The notes under the pieces were generated by a model. It worked only from the letters and a program-made list of their open reading frames with translations. It did not search any database and was not told the origin of the DNA. From Ktedonobacter robiniae (GTDB taxonomy: Bacteria > Chloroflexota > Ktedonobacteria > Ktedonobacterales > Ktedonobacteraceae), in contig NZ_BNJG01000001.1 in assembly GCF_016587375.1 (NCBI RefSeq), positions 1,736,001 to 1,800,000 on the forward strand: 64,000 nucleotides of DNA, written 5' to 3'. Both the position numbers and the translations under genes were made by a program. Numbering within the stretch: position 1 is the stretch's first letter; the number at the start of each line of letters is the position of its first letter. Shown here one piece after another: positions 36,089 to 44,755 of the stretch.

Positions 36089-36574
36089 AACGTGTCCTCT
36101 CCAGCTTATGATTTCGCCCAGTCAAATGGAGAAACTTACCTGAGCAGTTGTCACATTATATGATGTTTCTCCTCATCAACGCAAAACGCCCTTTTTTGAA
36201 TATACCCTTCTAGAGTTCTTATAAGATATTGCAGAGAAAAACGTCGTTATCACAAACTTTACGCCACCGGTTCCACGCCTAGAACATAGCAAATATCGAT
36301 AACGCAAATTTTAAATAATGTTGCCATGCAAGCTAAAAATTTGCGAAAAACTTCTTCTTCCAGCACTGTTTTTACTGATTATCCTATCAACTCCCAATGG
36401 CTTAAAAAGCCACTCCGGGCGACAAATAGCACAAGTCTTAAATGCCTGTATCGCACGAGGCGACTTTGTGTTATAATGCCGCCAAACCATTTGTTCTAAA
36501 AGCTTCATCCTGAAACACAGAGAGACATTCACAAGCGTTTCTATTGCAACCGGGAAGTATTTCGAGGTTCTAAG
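36089..36574. other. 486-bp spacer with an extended -10 before the HerA operon
   Basis: A+T-rich. TGTTATAAT at 36469-36477 is a perfect extended -10, identical to the one at 2861, about 98 nt before the first gene of the HerA operon. No other gene or RNA is recognised. Confidence 0.5.
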
Positions 36575-37279
36575 ATGATTATCGGGAAGATCGTGAAATC
36601 TGACTCCCATATTAACTATGTCTGCCAGGTATATGGCCCACGCGAAGTCGAAGTCGAGCCCGGACCGGCTGACTACGCCTTTGGCCGCTTTGTGCGTGTC
36701 GCTGTCCGCTCCGGACAGGGCGATGAGCCAGACCCGCTTGATGTAGCGTTGGGGCGCAACCTGGAGCCAACCACATACGCGGTCGGCGTGATCTACGACA
36801 CGATTCTCCTCAATCCCGCCTTTGGCTCGCTCGGCCCCCGCCTTTCCAACGAGACTCAGGTTGAGCTCTTCTCACCTGACTATATCTCTGAAAAAGCGGT
36901 ACTTATCTATATTATGATTCTGGGTATGCTGGAGCAGCAGCGCGATGAGCTGGGCGAGAATCATGTGCTCTCCACGATGCACGGTGTCCCCCTGCTCTCG
37001 CTGGAACTGGGAAGCGAGATCGAGACCATGAACGATGAGGAGGTGCGCGCCTTCCACTTCTTCAGTGATCCCAACGATCCCGGCAATCCCAACGGGTCCC
37101 AGGCCTATCTCCACATGGGCTACCTTCCGCATATTATTTCGCAGCGCAATAGCCTCCTGCCTATGGTCACACTGCGCATCATTGACCAGTTAGAGCGCCT
37201 CTTCCCGCAAAACCTGGCGCTGCTCTCTATCGTTAAGCGTAACTTTGCCTGGCGACTCAAGGTTGAAACCACAGGATAA
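36575..37279 (+). CDS. HAS-barrel-like protein preceding HerA ATPase
   Basis: A 234-residue protein. The first ~80 residues (MIIGKIVKSDSHINYVCQVY, then FGRFVRVAV) look like the beta-barrel that starts HerA-type ATPases. The rest is mixed alpha/beta with LPHIISQRNSLLPMVTLRII near the end. It has none of the acidic motifs of the NurA nuclease that normally pairs with HerA. GAGG lies 8 nt before the ATG. It is 18 bp from the ATPase gene, so a functional pair is likely. Function unknown. Confidence 0.75.
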   Translation: MIIGKIVKSDSHINYVCQVYGPREVEVEPGPADYAFGRFVRVAVRSGQGDEPDPLDVALGRNLEPTTYAVGVIYDTILLNPAFGSLGPRLSNETQVELFSPDYISEKAVLIYIMILGMLEQQRDELGENHVLSTMHGVPLLSLELGSEIETMNDEEVRAFHFFSDPNDPGNPNGSQAYLHMGYLPHIISQRNSLLPMVTLRIIDQLERLFPQNLALLSIVKRNFAWRLKVETTG

Positions 37280-37297
37280 CGGAGGTTCCTTTCTACC

Positions 37298-39034
37298 ATG
37301 CTCGATGCCTTTTCAAGCGCGACCGCTCTCTCACCCATCCGTAAACCTGTCGGTATCACCAAGGGGCCTGGTGAGAGCAATCACGAATATACCTTTGTCT
37401 CGCGTGACGATGAGCAGGTGCTCAAAAACGGCGAATACGTCTATTACGAGCTGTTTGAGCCAGAGATGCTGGGAGCTGATGGCAGTTCCCGCCTGCGTAC
37501 ACAGCGCGTCCTGGGCCGCATCATCAAACGCGTCCCGCTCCAGCTCTATCCCGACACCTTCCTGGGCGAGCCAGAGATTCCGCCCGCCCAGGTGGCGGCC
37601 ATGGTGGGCTACAATACGCGTACCAACGAGCTGTTTGAGCTACATGTGGCCATCATGGGTTACTATGATCCCCTAACCGGCTCGTTTATCAATCCCTGGA
37701 TTCCCCCACAGTCAGGGAAACAGATCTACCTGGCCGACGACGAGATGCTCGCCGATATCCTGAGCCGCAAGAAAGATAAACAGTTTGGCTCGGCAACAAT
37801 TGGCTCGCTATTGACCCGTGCGCCTGGCACAGTTCCCATCGTGCTCTCGGTCAAAGATGTGGTCAGTACTCACCTGGCAATCATTGCCAGCACGGGCGCG
37901 GGCAAGAGCTATCTCGCCAGTGTGGTCATCGAAGAGCTGATGCAACCCCATAATAAGGCCTGCGTGCTGATTATCGATCCTCACGGCGAATATAGCACCC
38001 TTGATGAGATCGCCAACGTCGCCCATTTTAGCGAGCCAGGCGATGGACGCCATCAGGGCTATCGCCCCGGCGTGCGCGTCTACAAGCCTGAGCAGGTCAA
38101 GGTCCGTATCTCGACGCTGACCATGGGTGATATGCGCGCCCTACTCCCCGAGATGACGGAGAAGCAGCAGTATCTCCTGAGCCGCGCGATGCGCAAAGTA
38201 CGCGAGCGCAAGGGCGATACCCCCTGGGGTGTGGCCGATTTAAAGCAAGCCATCAAGAGTGTCTCCAAGCAGAAGACCGATGATGATAGCGAGGGAGCCG
38301 ACGATTCAAGCACGGTCCACGCACTTAATTGGCGTATTGAGCAGCAATTTGAGCATAGTTTTACCTTCGATGATACTCAGCACCTGGATCTGCGTGAGAT
38401 CTTCAAGCCTGGACAGTGTACCGTCCTTCAGCTCAATGAAATCGATGAGCGCGACCAGCAGGTCATCGTCGCGACGTTGCTGCGCCGCCTGAATAAGGCG
38501 CGTATGGATACCGAGCGTGGCAAGGTCCATTCAGGCGAGTTCCACCTCCCTTACCCGGTCTTCGTTCTGCTGGAAGAGGCCCATCACTTCGCGCCAGGCG
38601 GCGCGGAGGTCGTCTCGACCTCGATTCTCAAGCAGGTGCTGGCCGAAGGGCGTAAATTTGGTATCGGCGTGGGCCTGATCAGCCAGCGTCCGGGCAAGCT
38701 CGATGCCGACGTGTTGAGCCAGTGTCAGACTCAGTGCATCATGCGTATTGTCAACGAGATCGACCAGAAAAGCGTTGGCGCCGCCATCGAGGGCGTTGGG
38801 CGCGACCTGCTGGACAATCTGCCTGCGCTCTCTAAGGGCCAGGTTATCGTCGCAGGCGCGGCGGTCAACACCCCCGTCATCTGTCGCGTGCGCACACGCC
38901 ATACTCCTCACGGTGGAGAGAGTAAAGATGCACCCGATCTCTGGCAGAAGTACTTCAGCCCGGAAAACCAGGAGCAGCGTCGCCGCGATGAGGCGCCCCT
39001 CAATGGAAACCGTGGCTTCAATATGATGAGGTAG
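37298..39034 (+). CDS. HerA-like hexameric DNA-translocating ATPase (DUF87)
   Basis: A 578-residue protein. A HAS-barrel (residues ~25-95) precedes a RecA/FtsK-type core: Walker A STGAGKSYL (~199-206), Walker B CVLIIDPHGEY (~222-232), a further acidic/His block VFVLLEEAHHFAPGG, and QCIMRIVNEIDQKSV near the arginine-finger region. HerA proteins pump dsDNA and usually work with NurA in end resection or in defence systems. Here the partner is the upstream 234-residue protein. Encoded in a run of four same-strand genes. Confidence 0.9.
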   Translation: MLDAFSSATALSPIRKPVGITKGPGESNHEYTFVSRDDEQVLKNGEYVYYELFEPEMLGADGSSRLRTQRVLGRIIKRVPLQLYPDTFLGEPEIPPAQVAAMVGYNTRTNELFELHVAIMGYYDPLTGSFINPWIPPQSGKQIYLADDEMLADILSRKKDKQFGSATIGSLLTRAPGTVPIVLSVKDVVSTHLAIIASTGAGKSYLASVVIEELMQPHNKACVLIIDPHGEYSTLDEIANVAHFSEPGDGRHQGYRPGVRVYKPEQVKVRISTLTMGDMRALLPEMTEKQQYLLSRAMRKVRERKGDTPWGVADLKQAIKSVSKQKTDDDSEGADDSSTVHALNWRIEQQFEHSFTFDDTQHLDLREIFKPGQCTVLQLNEIDERDQQVIVATLLRRLNKARMDTERGKVHSGEFHLPYPVFVLLEEAHHFAPGGAEVVSTSILKQVLAEGRKFGIGVGLISQRPGKLDADVLSQCQTQCIMRIVNEIDQKSVGAAIEGVGRDLLDNLPALSKGQVIVAGAAVNTPVICRVRTRHTPHGGESKDAPDLWQKYFSPENQEQRRRDEAPLNGNRGFNMMR

Positions 39035-39038
39035 GGAC

Positions 39039-39410
39039 ATGGCTGTGACCAGACGCTCGATATTGCTGATACTACTCTTGATCGCGCCCCTGGCATGGGG
39101 ACTACTCCTGCTCTATGCCCGCTTTGTGCCACCACATACCTTCCTGGCCTTTACCTGCTTTTTCGCGCTCCTGGCCCTGGCTCTGACAAGCACCTTGACA
39201 CCAGTGGTATATGCGCTCGGATCGCGCCTCTTCCCGCGGCACATCTACCAGGCAACACTGCGGCACGCGGCCCGACAGGCCATCCTGCTGACGCTAATCG
39301 TACTCTTTAATCTGATTATGAGCGCCCTGCATAGCTGGAATATCTACACCTCGCTGGCAATCCTGGCTGCGGCAGTCGTCTTTGAAATCCTGGCGTTGGC
39401 GCGCAAATAA
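39039..39410 (+). CDS. Small four-helix membrane protein
   Basis: A 123-residue protein with four clear transmembrane segments (ILLILLLIAPLAWGLLLLY, TFLAFTCFFALLALALT, ILLTLIVLFNLIMSAL, SLAILAAAVVFEILALA). It starts 4 nt after the ATPase stop behind AGGTAGGG, so it is co-transcribed. No family recognised. Confidence 0.75.
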   Translation: MAVTRRSILLILLLIAPLAWGLLLLYARFVPPHTFLAFTCFFALLALALTSTLTPVVYALGSRLFPRHIYQATLRHAARQAILLTLIVLFNLIMSALHSWNIYTSLAILAAAVVFEILALARK

Positions 39411-39425
39411 TTTAAGCTGAAATGT

Positions 39426-40331
39426 ATGCACATCTGTATCATTCGTCCAGGCGCCCTGGGGGATACGCTCCTGGCCCTCCCGGCCATCCAGGCCCTACGC
39501 GAGCACGAGACCATTGAGCGGGTCACCTTTGTGGGACAAGCTGCCTTCGCGCCTCTCCTGCTCGCGACCAGCCTGGTGACAAGCTATCTAGATTATGAAG
39601 ATACCTGCTGGAGCCAGCTCTTCTTGCCCCAGGGCATCCGACATCCAGAGCTGAGGGCGCTACTAGCGGATTGCCAGCTCGTCGTCTGCTGGCTGCGCGA
39701 TCCTGATGGTTTAATCGCACAGAATCTACGCGCCACAACCCCAGGGCGCGTCGTTGTGACTTCAGGTCGGCCGGGTGAGCACGCAGGCATGCATACCAGC
39801 ACCTATCTTGCCAGTACGCTTGGTCTCACACTCCCTGACGAGCCTCGCCTCACACTCGTCCCTTCAACAACTCCCCAAGTGGAGGCCACTTCGCGCTTCT
39901 TCGCCATCCATCCCGGCAGCGGAGGTGCGCACAAGTGCTGGTCTATACAGGGGTATGCCGAGGTTATACAGGCGCTCTGGCGACGCGATATTCCCGTGTT
40001 GCTGCTCGCCGGACCCGCCGATACTGACCGCCTCGCTGAGCTACGTCAACTCTTATCCACACCTCCCCCTGGCCTGCTTACGCTGCTGGAGAACGCGCCG
40101 CTCCTCCAGATTGCACACGCGCTACAACACTGCCGAGCCTACCTGGGAAACGACTCGGGGGTCACGCACCTGGCGGCCCTGCTTGGTATTCCTACCACTG
40201 CCCTTTTTATCGCCAGTGACCCACATACCTGGCATCCGCTAGGGCGCTCGGTACAGATCATTGCTGCCCAGGAACTAGGAGTTTTGTCCGTCTCTGAAGT
40301 CCTTACCGCCCTTGAATCGTTCCTAATATGA
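39426..40331 (+). CDS. GT9 glycosyltransferase (ADP-heptose:LPS heptosyltransferase family)
   Basis: A 301-residue protein. It begins CIIRPGALGDTLLALPAIQAL, the GT9 GDxxxxxP motif. The donor side has FAIHPGSGGAHKCW and the signature GNDSGVTHLAALLG. It is shorter and more canonical than the enzyme at 32400. It follows the membrane protein by 15 bp, at the end of the HerA operon, without an obvious functional link. A GTAAGG-hairpin element lies 38 nt after the stop. Confidence 0.9.
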   Translation: MHICIIRPGALGDTLLALPAIQALREHETIERVTFVGQAAFAPLLLATSLVTSYLDYEDTCWSQLFLPQGIRHPELRALLADCQLVVCWLRDPDGLIAQNLRATTPGRVVVTSGRPGEHAGMHTSTYLASTLGLTLPDEPRLTLVPSTTPQVEATSRFFAIHPGSGGAHKCWSIQGYAEVIQALWRRDIPVLLLAGPADTDRLAELRQLLSTPPPGLLTLLENAPLLQIAHALQHCRAYLGNDSGVTHLAALLGIPTTALFIASDPHTWHPLGRSVQIIAAQELGVLSVSEVLTALESFLI

Positions 40332-40368
40332 CATCATATGCAACTTATTTTGTATGGATAGCACATCT

Positions 40369-40452
40369 CTGGGTAAGGTATGGTTCGGTGACGGGCAGGC
40401 TCCGCCTGCCCGTCACCGAACCATACCTTACCCAGGTGAGCGCCGCAGGCGC
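40369..40452. repeat. GTAAGG-hairpin element 3 (32-bp arms plus GCGCCGCAGGCGC)
   Basis: The arms 40369-40400 and 40404-40435 are perfect. The flank motif GCGCCGCAGGCGC is at 40440-40452. The outer 18 bp (GTAAGGTATGGTTCGGTG) are identical to the element at 44512. Confidence 0.8.
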
Positions 40453-40521
40453 GAGGAATCACGCACACAAGACGCATAGGATTAGTATGGTAGTGCCTGG
40501 AAGAGAGGAGGGACTTACAAG

Positions 40522-41358
40522 ATGAATGATTTTCCACAAATGCCACCTTCACCAACCCCATCACAAGATAAGCTTATTCTTCCCGCTCAGCCCGCAGAGC
40601 CAGAGCTCGCGACCATAGCTGAGGGTCAGCAAACCTCGCCTCAGGGAGCCGCTGCCTCCTACGCCAACTATGCGCCACTCCCCCAGAACCTCGCAGGACC
40701 TGCCCCGTTGGTGCACTACACACCCATACCCCCTGTCCCCAGGGGTCCAATAGCTAGTTTAGGCTACTACTGGCAGAAAGATCCCGCCTATCGCTTTCTT
40801 CTGCTTTCAATCGCCTTTGTCTTGCTCGCAAGCACAGCCTTTGCTATCGTCCTGGGTAATTATCTGACACAGGGTACAGGGAATTCTCCATCCCCAAATC
40901 AGGCCCAGGGGCCAGGCCTCCACGGAAATCCGACCGCCACTGCACACCCCCAGGTGACTGCGACTCCCGCGCCGCAGCCATCGCCATCACCAACGCCAAC
41001 GCAGCAGCCAACCCAGGAACCGACAGACACGCCAGATCCAACCCAGCCCACTACCGGCCAGTTGAGCGTTCAGATCATCAACGCCCCAGCCGTGGTCAAT
41101 AATGGTAGCAGCGTCCAGATAACGGTCGCCAGCCAGCCAGGAGCCACGGTTCGCCTCTCGGTACGCTATCAAGCCGCGCCCTTTGTCGGCGGCGGCGCCA
41201 CAACCCTGGTAGGGGATAGTGGCACAACCCAGTTACGCTGGAACGTCCGCGTCATCAGCTCCCAGGATACAAGCGCCCAGCTCACAATCATCGCCACCGA
41301 CCAGAATGGCCAGTCCACTCAGTCCGCGCCCGTGACCGTCCAGATCAATGTGAAATAA
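40522..41358 (+). CDS. Hypothetical exported protein with one TM helix and Ig-like C-terminal domain
   Basis: A 278-residue protein. A proline-rich cytoplasmic N-terminus (~1-85) is followed by one helix (FLLLSIAFVLLASTAFAIVLG). A Pro/Thr linker (PSPSPTPTQQPTQEP) leads to a ~90-residue beta-rich domain (LSVQIINAPAVVNNGSSVQITV, GATVRLSV, TAQLTIIATDQNG). This resembles bacterial Ig-like surface domains. Probably anchored with the domain outside. GGAGGG ribosome site. Function unknown. Confidence 0.75.
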   Translation: MNDFPQMPPSPTPSQDKLILPAQPAEPELATIAEGQQTSPQGAAASYANYAPLPQNLAGPAPLVHYTPIPPVPRGPIASLGYYWQKDPAYRFLLLSIAFVLLASTAFAIVLGNYLTQGTGNSPSPNQAQGPGLHGNPTATAHPQVTATPAPQPSPSPTPTQQPTQEPTDTPDPTQPTTGQLSVQIINAPAVVNNGSSVQITVASQPGATVRLSVRYQAAPFVGGGATTLVGDSGTTQLRWNVRVISSQDTSAQLTIIATDQNGQSTQSAPVTVQINVK

Positions 41359-41361
41359 GTT

Positions 41362-41422
41362 GGATAAACAGCGTATGGTGGCGGCTTGGCGCAGCCAAGC
41401 CGCCACCATACGCTGTTTATCC
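41362..41422. terminator. Long hairpin after the exported-protein gene, 29-bp arms
   Basis: The arms 41362-41390 and 41394-41422 are perfect with a 3-nt loop. It starts 3 bases after the stop at 41358. Confidence 0.8.
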
Positions 41423-41472
41423 TATGCTAAGCGCCACAGGTACCCGGAAAAGTTGATTATCCGTGCTCGTCT

Positions 41473-41502
41473 GTGAAATTTCGCCTACTTTGGGCGTATA
41501 AT
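41473..41502 (+). promoter_or_regulatory. Candidate promoter of moxR-DUF58
   Basis: GTGAAA (41473-41478), 18-nt spacer, perfect TATAAT (41497-41502). Just downstream GTCAAGAACA is followed by a second GTCAAGAAC, a short direct repeat. The moxR start is about 107 nt on. Confidence 0.45.
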
Positions 41503-41608
41503 GTCAAGAACAGTCAAGAACGCAGCTTAAAACAAGCGAGAGGCCATATACTTCTATCTCAAGTATTTTCCACCATCAACATATTCAGAAACATGTATAA
41601 GGGGACCT

Positions 41609-42568
41609 ATGACGCAAATTGATGAGATTAGACAACTTCAAGAGGCCGTGCGTGTTGTTCGCCAGAGCGTAGGCAAAGTTATTGTCGGCAAGGAAGAAGT
41701 CGTTGAGCTTCTGATGGTCGCCTTGCTCTGCGAAGGTCATGTCCTCTTTGAGGATGTTCCAGGCATCGGCAAAACAACGCTGGCGAAATCCCTCGCCCGC
41801 TCCCTCGGTTGCAGCTTCCAGCGTATTCAGTTTACGCCAGACCTGCTGCCCTCTGATGTCACTGGCATTACCTACTATAATCAAAAAAAGGGCGAGTTCG
41901 AGTTTCGACCCGGCCCCCTGCTCTCTCAAATCGTGCTTGCGGATGAGATTAACCGCGCGACACCGCGTACGCAGTCCGCGCTGTTGGAGGCAATGGAAGA
42001 ACGCCAGGTAAGCGTTGAGCGCGAGACCATACGCCTGCCGCGCCCCTTTATGGTTGTCGCGACCCAGAATCCGGTTGAGCTTGAGGGAACGTTCCCCCTA
42101 CCCGAGGCCCAACTCGACCGCTTCCTGCTACGCCTGCGCCTGCATTATCCAAGCAAAGAGGAGGAGCGCCAGATTCTCCAGCGCTTCAAGGAAGCCCAGC
42201 CCCTGGAGGAACTCAAGCCAGTACTGAGCACAGAATGGCTGCTCAAGCTCCAGCAGATAATTCGCCGCATCCATGTCGAACCAAGTGTGGAGAGCTACAT
42301 CGTCGAAATTGTATCGGCGACGCGCACTCACAATAATATTGAACTGGGCGTAAGTCCCCGTGGCACGCTGGCGCTCTACCGAGCGAGCCAGGCCTATGCC
42401 GCCATTCAGGGGCGCCATTATGTCATTCCCGATGACGTCAAACAGGTAGCGGTTCCGGTCCTGTCTCACCGCATGATTGCGACCAGCCAGTCGCGCCTGC
42501 ATGGACAGCTCATGGAACAGATTGTAGAAGAGATCTTACACAATGTCGCGGTTCCGGTAGAGTCATAA
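41609..42568 (+). CDS. MoxR-family AAA+ ATPase
   Basis: A 319-residue protein. Walker A VPGIGKTTLAKSLA, Walker B VLADEINRATPRTQ, sensor region VATQNPVELEGTFPLPEAQLDRF, and the C-terminal lid VSPRGTLALYRASQAYA typical of MoxR. MoxR ATPases act as chaperones that insert cofactors or mature complexes together with DUF58/VWA proteins. The stop overlaps the DUF58 start by one base (TAATG). Confidence 0.95.
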   Translation: MTQIDEIRQLQEAVRVVRQSVGKVIVGKEEVVELLMVALLCEGHVLFEDVPGIGKTTLAKSLARSLGCSFQRIQFTPDLLPSDVTGITYYNQKKGEFEFRPGPLLSQIVLADEINRATPRTQSALLEAMEERQVSVERETIRLPRPFMVVATQNPVELEGTFPLPEAQLDRFLLRLRLHYPSKEEERQILQRFKEAQPLEELKPVLSTEWLLKLQQIIRRIHVEPSVESYIVEIVSATRTHNNIELGVSPRGTLALYRASQAYAAIQGRHYVIPDDVKQVAVPVLSHRMIATSQSRLHGQLMEQIVEEILHNVAVPVES

Positions 42569-44004
42569 TGCACAATTCACCACAAGGCCGCGCCTTTATT
42601 CGCGGCAAAGGCATTACCGATGGCATCTGGTACACCCTCTGTGGCGTGTTGGTTTTGCTCGGCATCATCGCCCGGCAGCCATTGCTGGTGGTTGTGGGAA
42701 TATTGCTGCTGCTGATCATTATCACAACGGATATCTGGTCGCACTACTGCCTGGTTGATCTCCGTTACCAGCGGAAGTTTAGCCACCAACGCGCGCTCTT
42801 TGGCGAGGATGTCACGATGTCGGTGACGGTGGAGAACGCCAAGATCCTCCCCCTACCCTGGCTGGAGGTAGAGGATACCCTGCCACGCTCTCTACCACTG
42901 CGCGAGCAAGAGCTGCGTAGCGCAATCCTGAGTAATAACGCCCTGCTAGAATGTCTCTTCAGCCCACGCTGGTATGAGCGTGTAACGAGGAACTACACTC
43001 TGCGTTGCGTCCAGCGTGGCGTGCATACCTTTGGCCCCACGAGACTCCATAGTGGTGATGCCTTTGGCTTCATTGCCCAGGACCAGGAGCTTGATAATCT
43101 GCAACATGTCATGGTCTATCCGCTCGTCGCGCCCCTGGAGAGCTTTAATCTTCCCGCGCGCCATCCCTTTGGCGATCAGCGTGCGCCTCGTCGCCTGCTT
43201 GAAGATCCCTCACGCATCATTGGCGTACGCGAATACCGTTATGGGGATAGTATGCGCCGCGTGCATTGGAAGGCCACAGCCCGTAGTATGCAGATGCAGA
43301 GCAAAATCTACGACGCCACGACGACCTATACACTTGAGATCTTCCTCAACATCGATACACGGCCAGACGTGTACTACTCTATCCATCCCGAACTCCAGGA
43401 ACTTTCTATCAGCCTGGCAGCGTCAATCGCCTCCTGGGGCCTGGACAATGGCTATGGAGTTGGGCTATACGCGAACACTATGATGTATATCCCTGATGAG
43501 AAGCGAGCCGACACAAGTTCAGCTTCCACGGGTCAACAGGAGCAGCCGGCGCTCAATCTGGAGGCTGAAGTAGCTCAGCAGCTCAATCGCAGGCGTATTC
43601 GTCTCCCAGCCTCAAGTAACGAAGAGCAGCGCAAGCACATTATGGAGACCCTGGCACGTATCCAGGGCTACTTTGGGGCCAGCATCGACGAGGTCCTGCA
43701 AGCCGAGAGCAATCGTCTCCCCAATGGTTCGACGATCATTCTCATTACCAGCAACCTGGGTGACCGTATAATAGATCGCCTGGCGCAAATGAGGCGGCGT
43801 GGACACGCCATCAGCGTGCTTTTCGTCAATGACAGTCCACCACCAGCACGCGTGGGCGGCATCAATGTCTACCACATAGGCGGAGAAGAGCGCTGGCAGG
43901 AATTGATCGCACCCTTTACCCCATCTAACACAGCCGGAGAACAAGAGCCAGCGGAGCCAGGCGCTCCACGCCCCCTGCCAGCCGTTCCCAGCCTGCACCT
44001 CTAA
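42568..44004 (+). CDS. DUF58-domain membrane protein
   Basis: A 478-residue protein. Two N-terminal helices (TLCGVLVLLGIIARQPLL, VVVGILLLLIIITTD) are followed by a soluble part with the DUF58 core (DPSRIIGVREYRYGDSMRRVHWKATAR). A vWA-like fold runs to about residue 440 (ILITSNLGDRIIDRLAQM, AISVLFVNDS). Partner of the MoxR ATPase. The family is linked to envelope assembly and stress. A ~45-residue low-similarity insert (RADTSSASTGQQEQPALN) interrupts the vWA part. Confidence 0.92.
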   Translation: MHNSPQGRAFIRGKGITDGIWYTLCGVLVLLGIIARQPLLVVVGILLLLIIITTDIWSHYCLVDLRYQRKFSHQRALFGEDVTMSVTVENAKILPLPWLEVEDTLPRSLPLREQELRSAILSNNALLECLFSPRWYERVTRNYTLRCVQRGVHTFGPTRLHSGDAFGFIAQDQELDNLQHVMVYPLVAPLESFNLPARHPFGDQRAPRRLLEDPSRIIGVREYRYGDSMRRVHWKATARSMQMQSKIYDATTTYTLEIFLNIDTRPDVYYSIHPELQELSISLAASIASWGLDNGYGVGLYANTMMYIPDEKRADTSSASTGQQEQPALNLEAEVAQQLNRRRIRLPASSNEEQRKHIMETLARIQGYFGASIDEVLQAESNRLPNGSTIILITSNLGDRIIDRLAQMRRRGHAISVLFVNDSPPPARVGGINVYHIGGEERWQELIAPFTPSNTAGEQEPAEPGAPRPLPAVPSLHL

Positions 44005-44018
44005 CATTCATGCAGTCG

Positions 44019-44060
44019 GGCGTAAAAAAAGAGAGTCCTGTGACTCTCTTTTTTTACGCC
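44019..44060. terminator. Bidirectional terminator, DUF58/HTH boundary
   Basis: The 19-bp arms (44019-44037 and 44042-44060) have A7/T7 tracts and a 4-nt loop. It lies between convergent stops at 44004 and 44068. Confidence 0.9.
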
Positions 44061-44067
44061 TATCGAT

Positions 44068-44352
44068 CTATACGTTAGGAACCCAATCTTCAGCATGTGG
44101 CAGATCATCGCCACTCCCGGGCCGCTCATTGAAGGGTGTCAGTGCGTCTTCGGCCACATCCTCGTTGCTCGGACGAAGCTGCAACAGTGCCTCCAATTCT
44201 GCTTGCCTATAGAGCCGCTGTCGCTTGATCCCCTGCCGGTAACTGCGCAAAAGCCCGCGGCTAACGTAAGTATACAAGGTCGATAATTTCACGCCGAGAA
44301 AATGGGAAGCCTCTTTGCCATCCAGGTAATTCTCCCCATTCAGTTCTATCAA
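44068..44352 (-). CDS. Small helix-turn-helix (excisionase/MerR-like HTH_17) protein
   Basis: 94 residues from TTG 44352, which is preceded at 6 nt by GGAGGG; the in-frame ATG at 44370 has no ribosome site. The HTH is YLDGKEASHFLGVKLSTLYTYVSRGLL, then RLYRQAELEALLQ. The last 30 residues are acidic. It is divergent from citrate synthase, with a GTAAGG-hairpin element between the two, so it could regulate that gene; this is inference from position only. Confidence 0.78.
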   Translation of the reverse strand: MIELNGENYLDGKEASHFLGVKLSTLYTYVSRGLLRSYRQGIKRQRLYRQAELEALLQLRPSNEDVAEDALTPFNERPGSGDDLPHAEDWVPNV

Positions 44353-44511
44353 GTTACACCCTCCTTCCATACAGAAAATCTGGCCGTTCTACGCCTTTTT
44401 TCCCAATGATAAAGATCGTTCCACATTTTGTCAATCTACTTACACTACACTACTATAGCTTCCTAAAAATTTGCTTTTGCACCTGCCTCAGTTCGCTACG
44501 CTCGCATTGGA

Positions 44512-44590
44512 GTAAGGTATGGTTCGGTGGCGGGCTCGGCTCTGCCGAGCCCGCCACCGAACCATACCTTACCCCGAGCGCCGTAGGCGC
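44512..44590. repeat. GTAAGG-hairpin element 4 (29-bp arms plus GCGCCGTAGGCGC)
   Basis: The arms 44512-44540 and 44544-44572 are perfect, with the flank GCGCCGTAGGCGC at 44578-44590. The inner stem differs from the element at 40369 on both arms at matching positions. It lies in the 403-bp divergent spacer between the HTH gene and citrate synthase; the rest of that spacer is A+T-rich without a gene. Confidence 0.8.
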
Positions 44591-44755
44591 GAGGGGTCAT
44601 ACCGACCAATGCAATCAATATAAATCGACTATTATCGAGTTACATCAAAGCATAACATAAGAAATCCAATTTCATTGACATTCATCATAGTAAATGATAC
44701 AACATACAAAAGAGATAAACCATTTACACATACTCAGCAAAGGAGCATATGCAGT

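Noticed and set aside
36311..36610. 99-codon minus frame overlapping the start of the HerA-operon first gene
   Set aside because: It overlaps a well-supported gene start and promoter and has no recognisable features.
40053..40061. Second perfect TTATCCACA, DnaA-box consensus
   Set aside because: It lies alone inside the GT9 coding sequence (codons for Leu-Ser-Thr); a single 9-mer match is expected by chance in a window this size.
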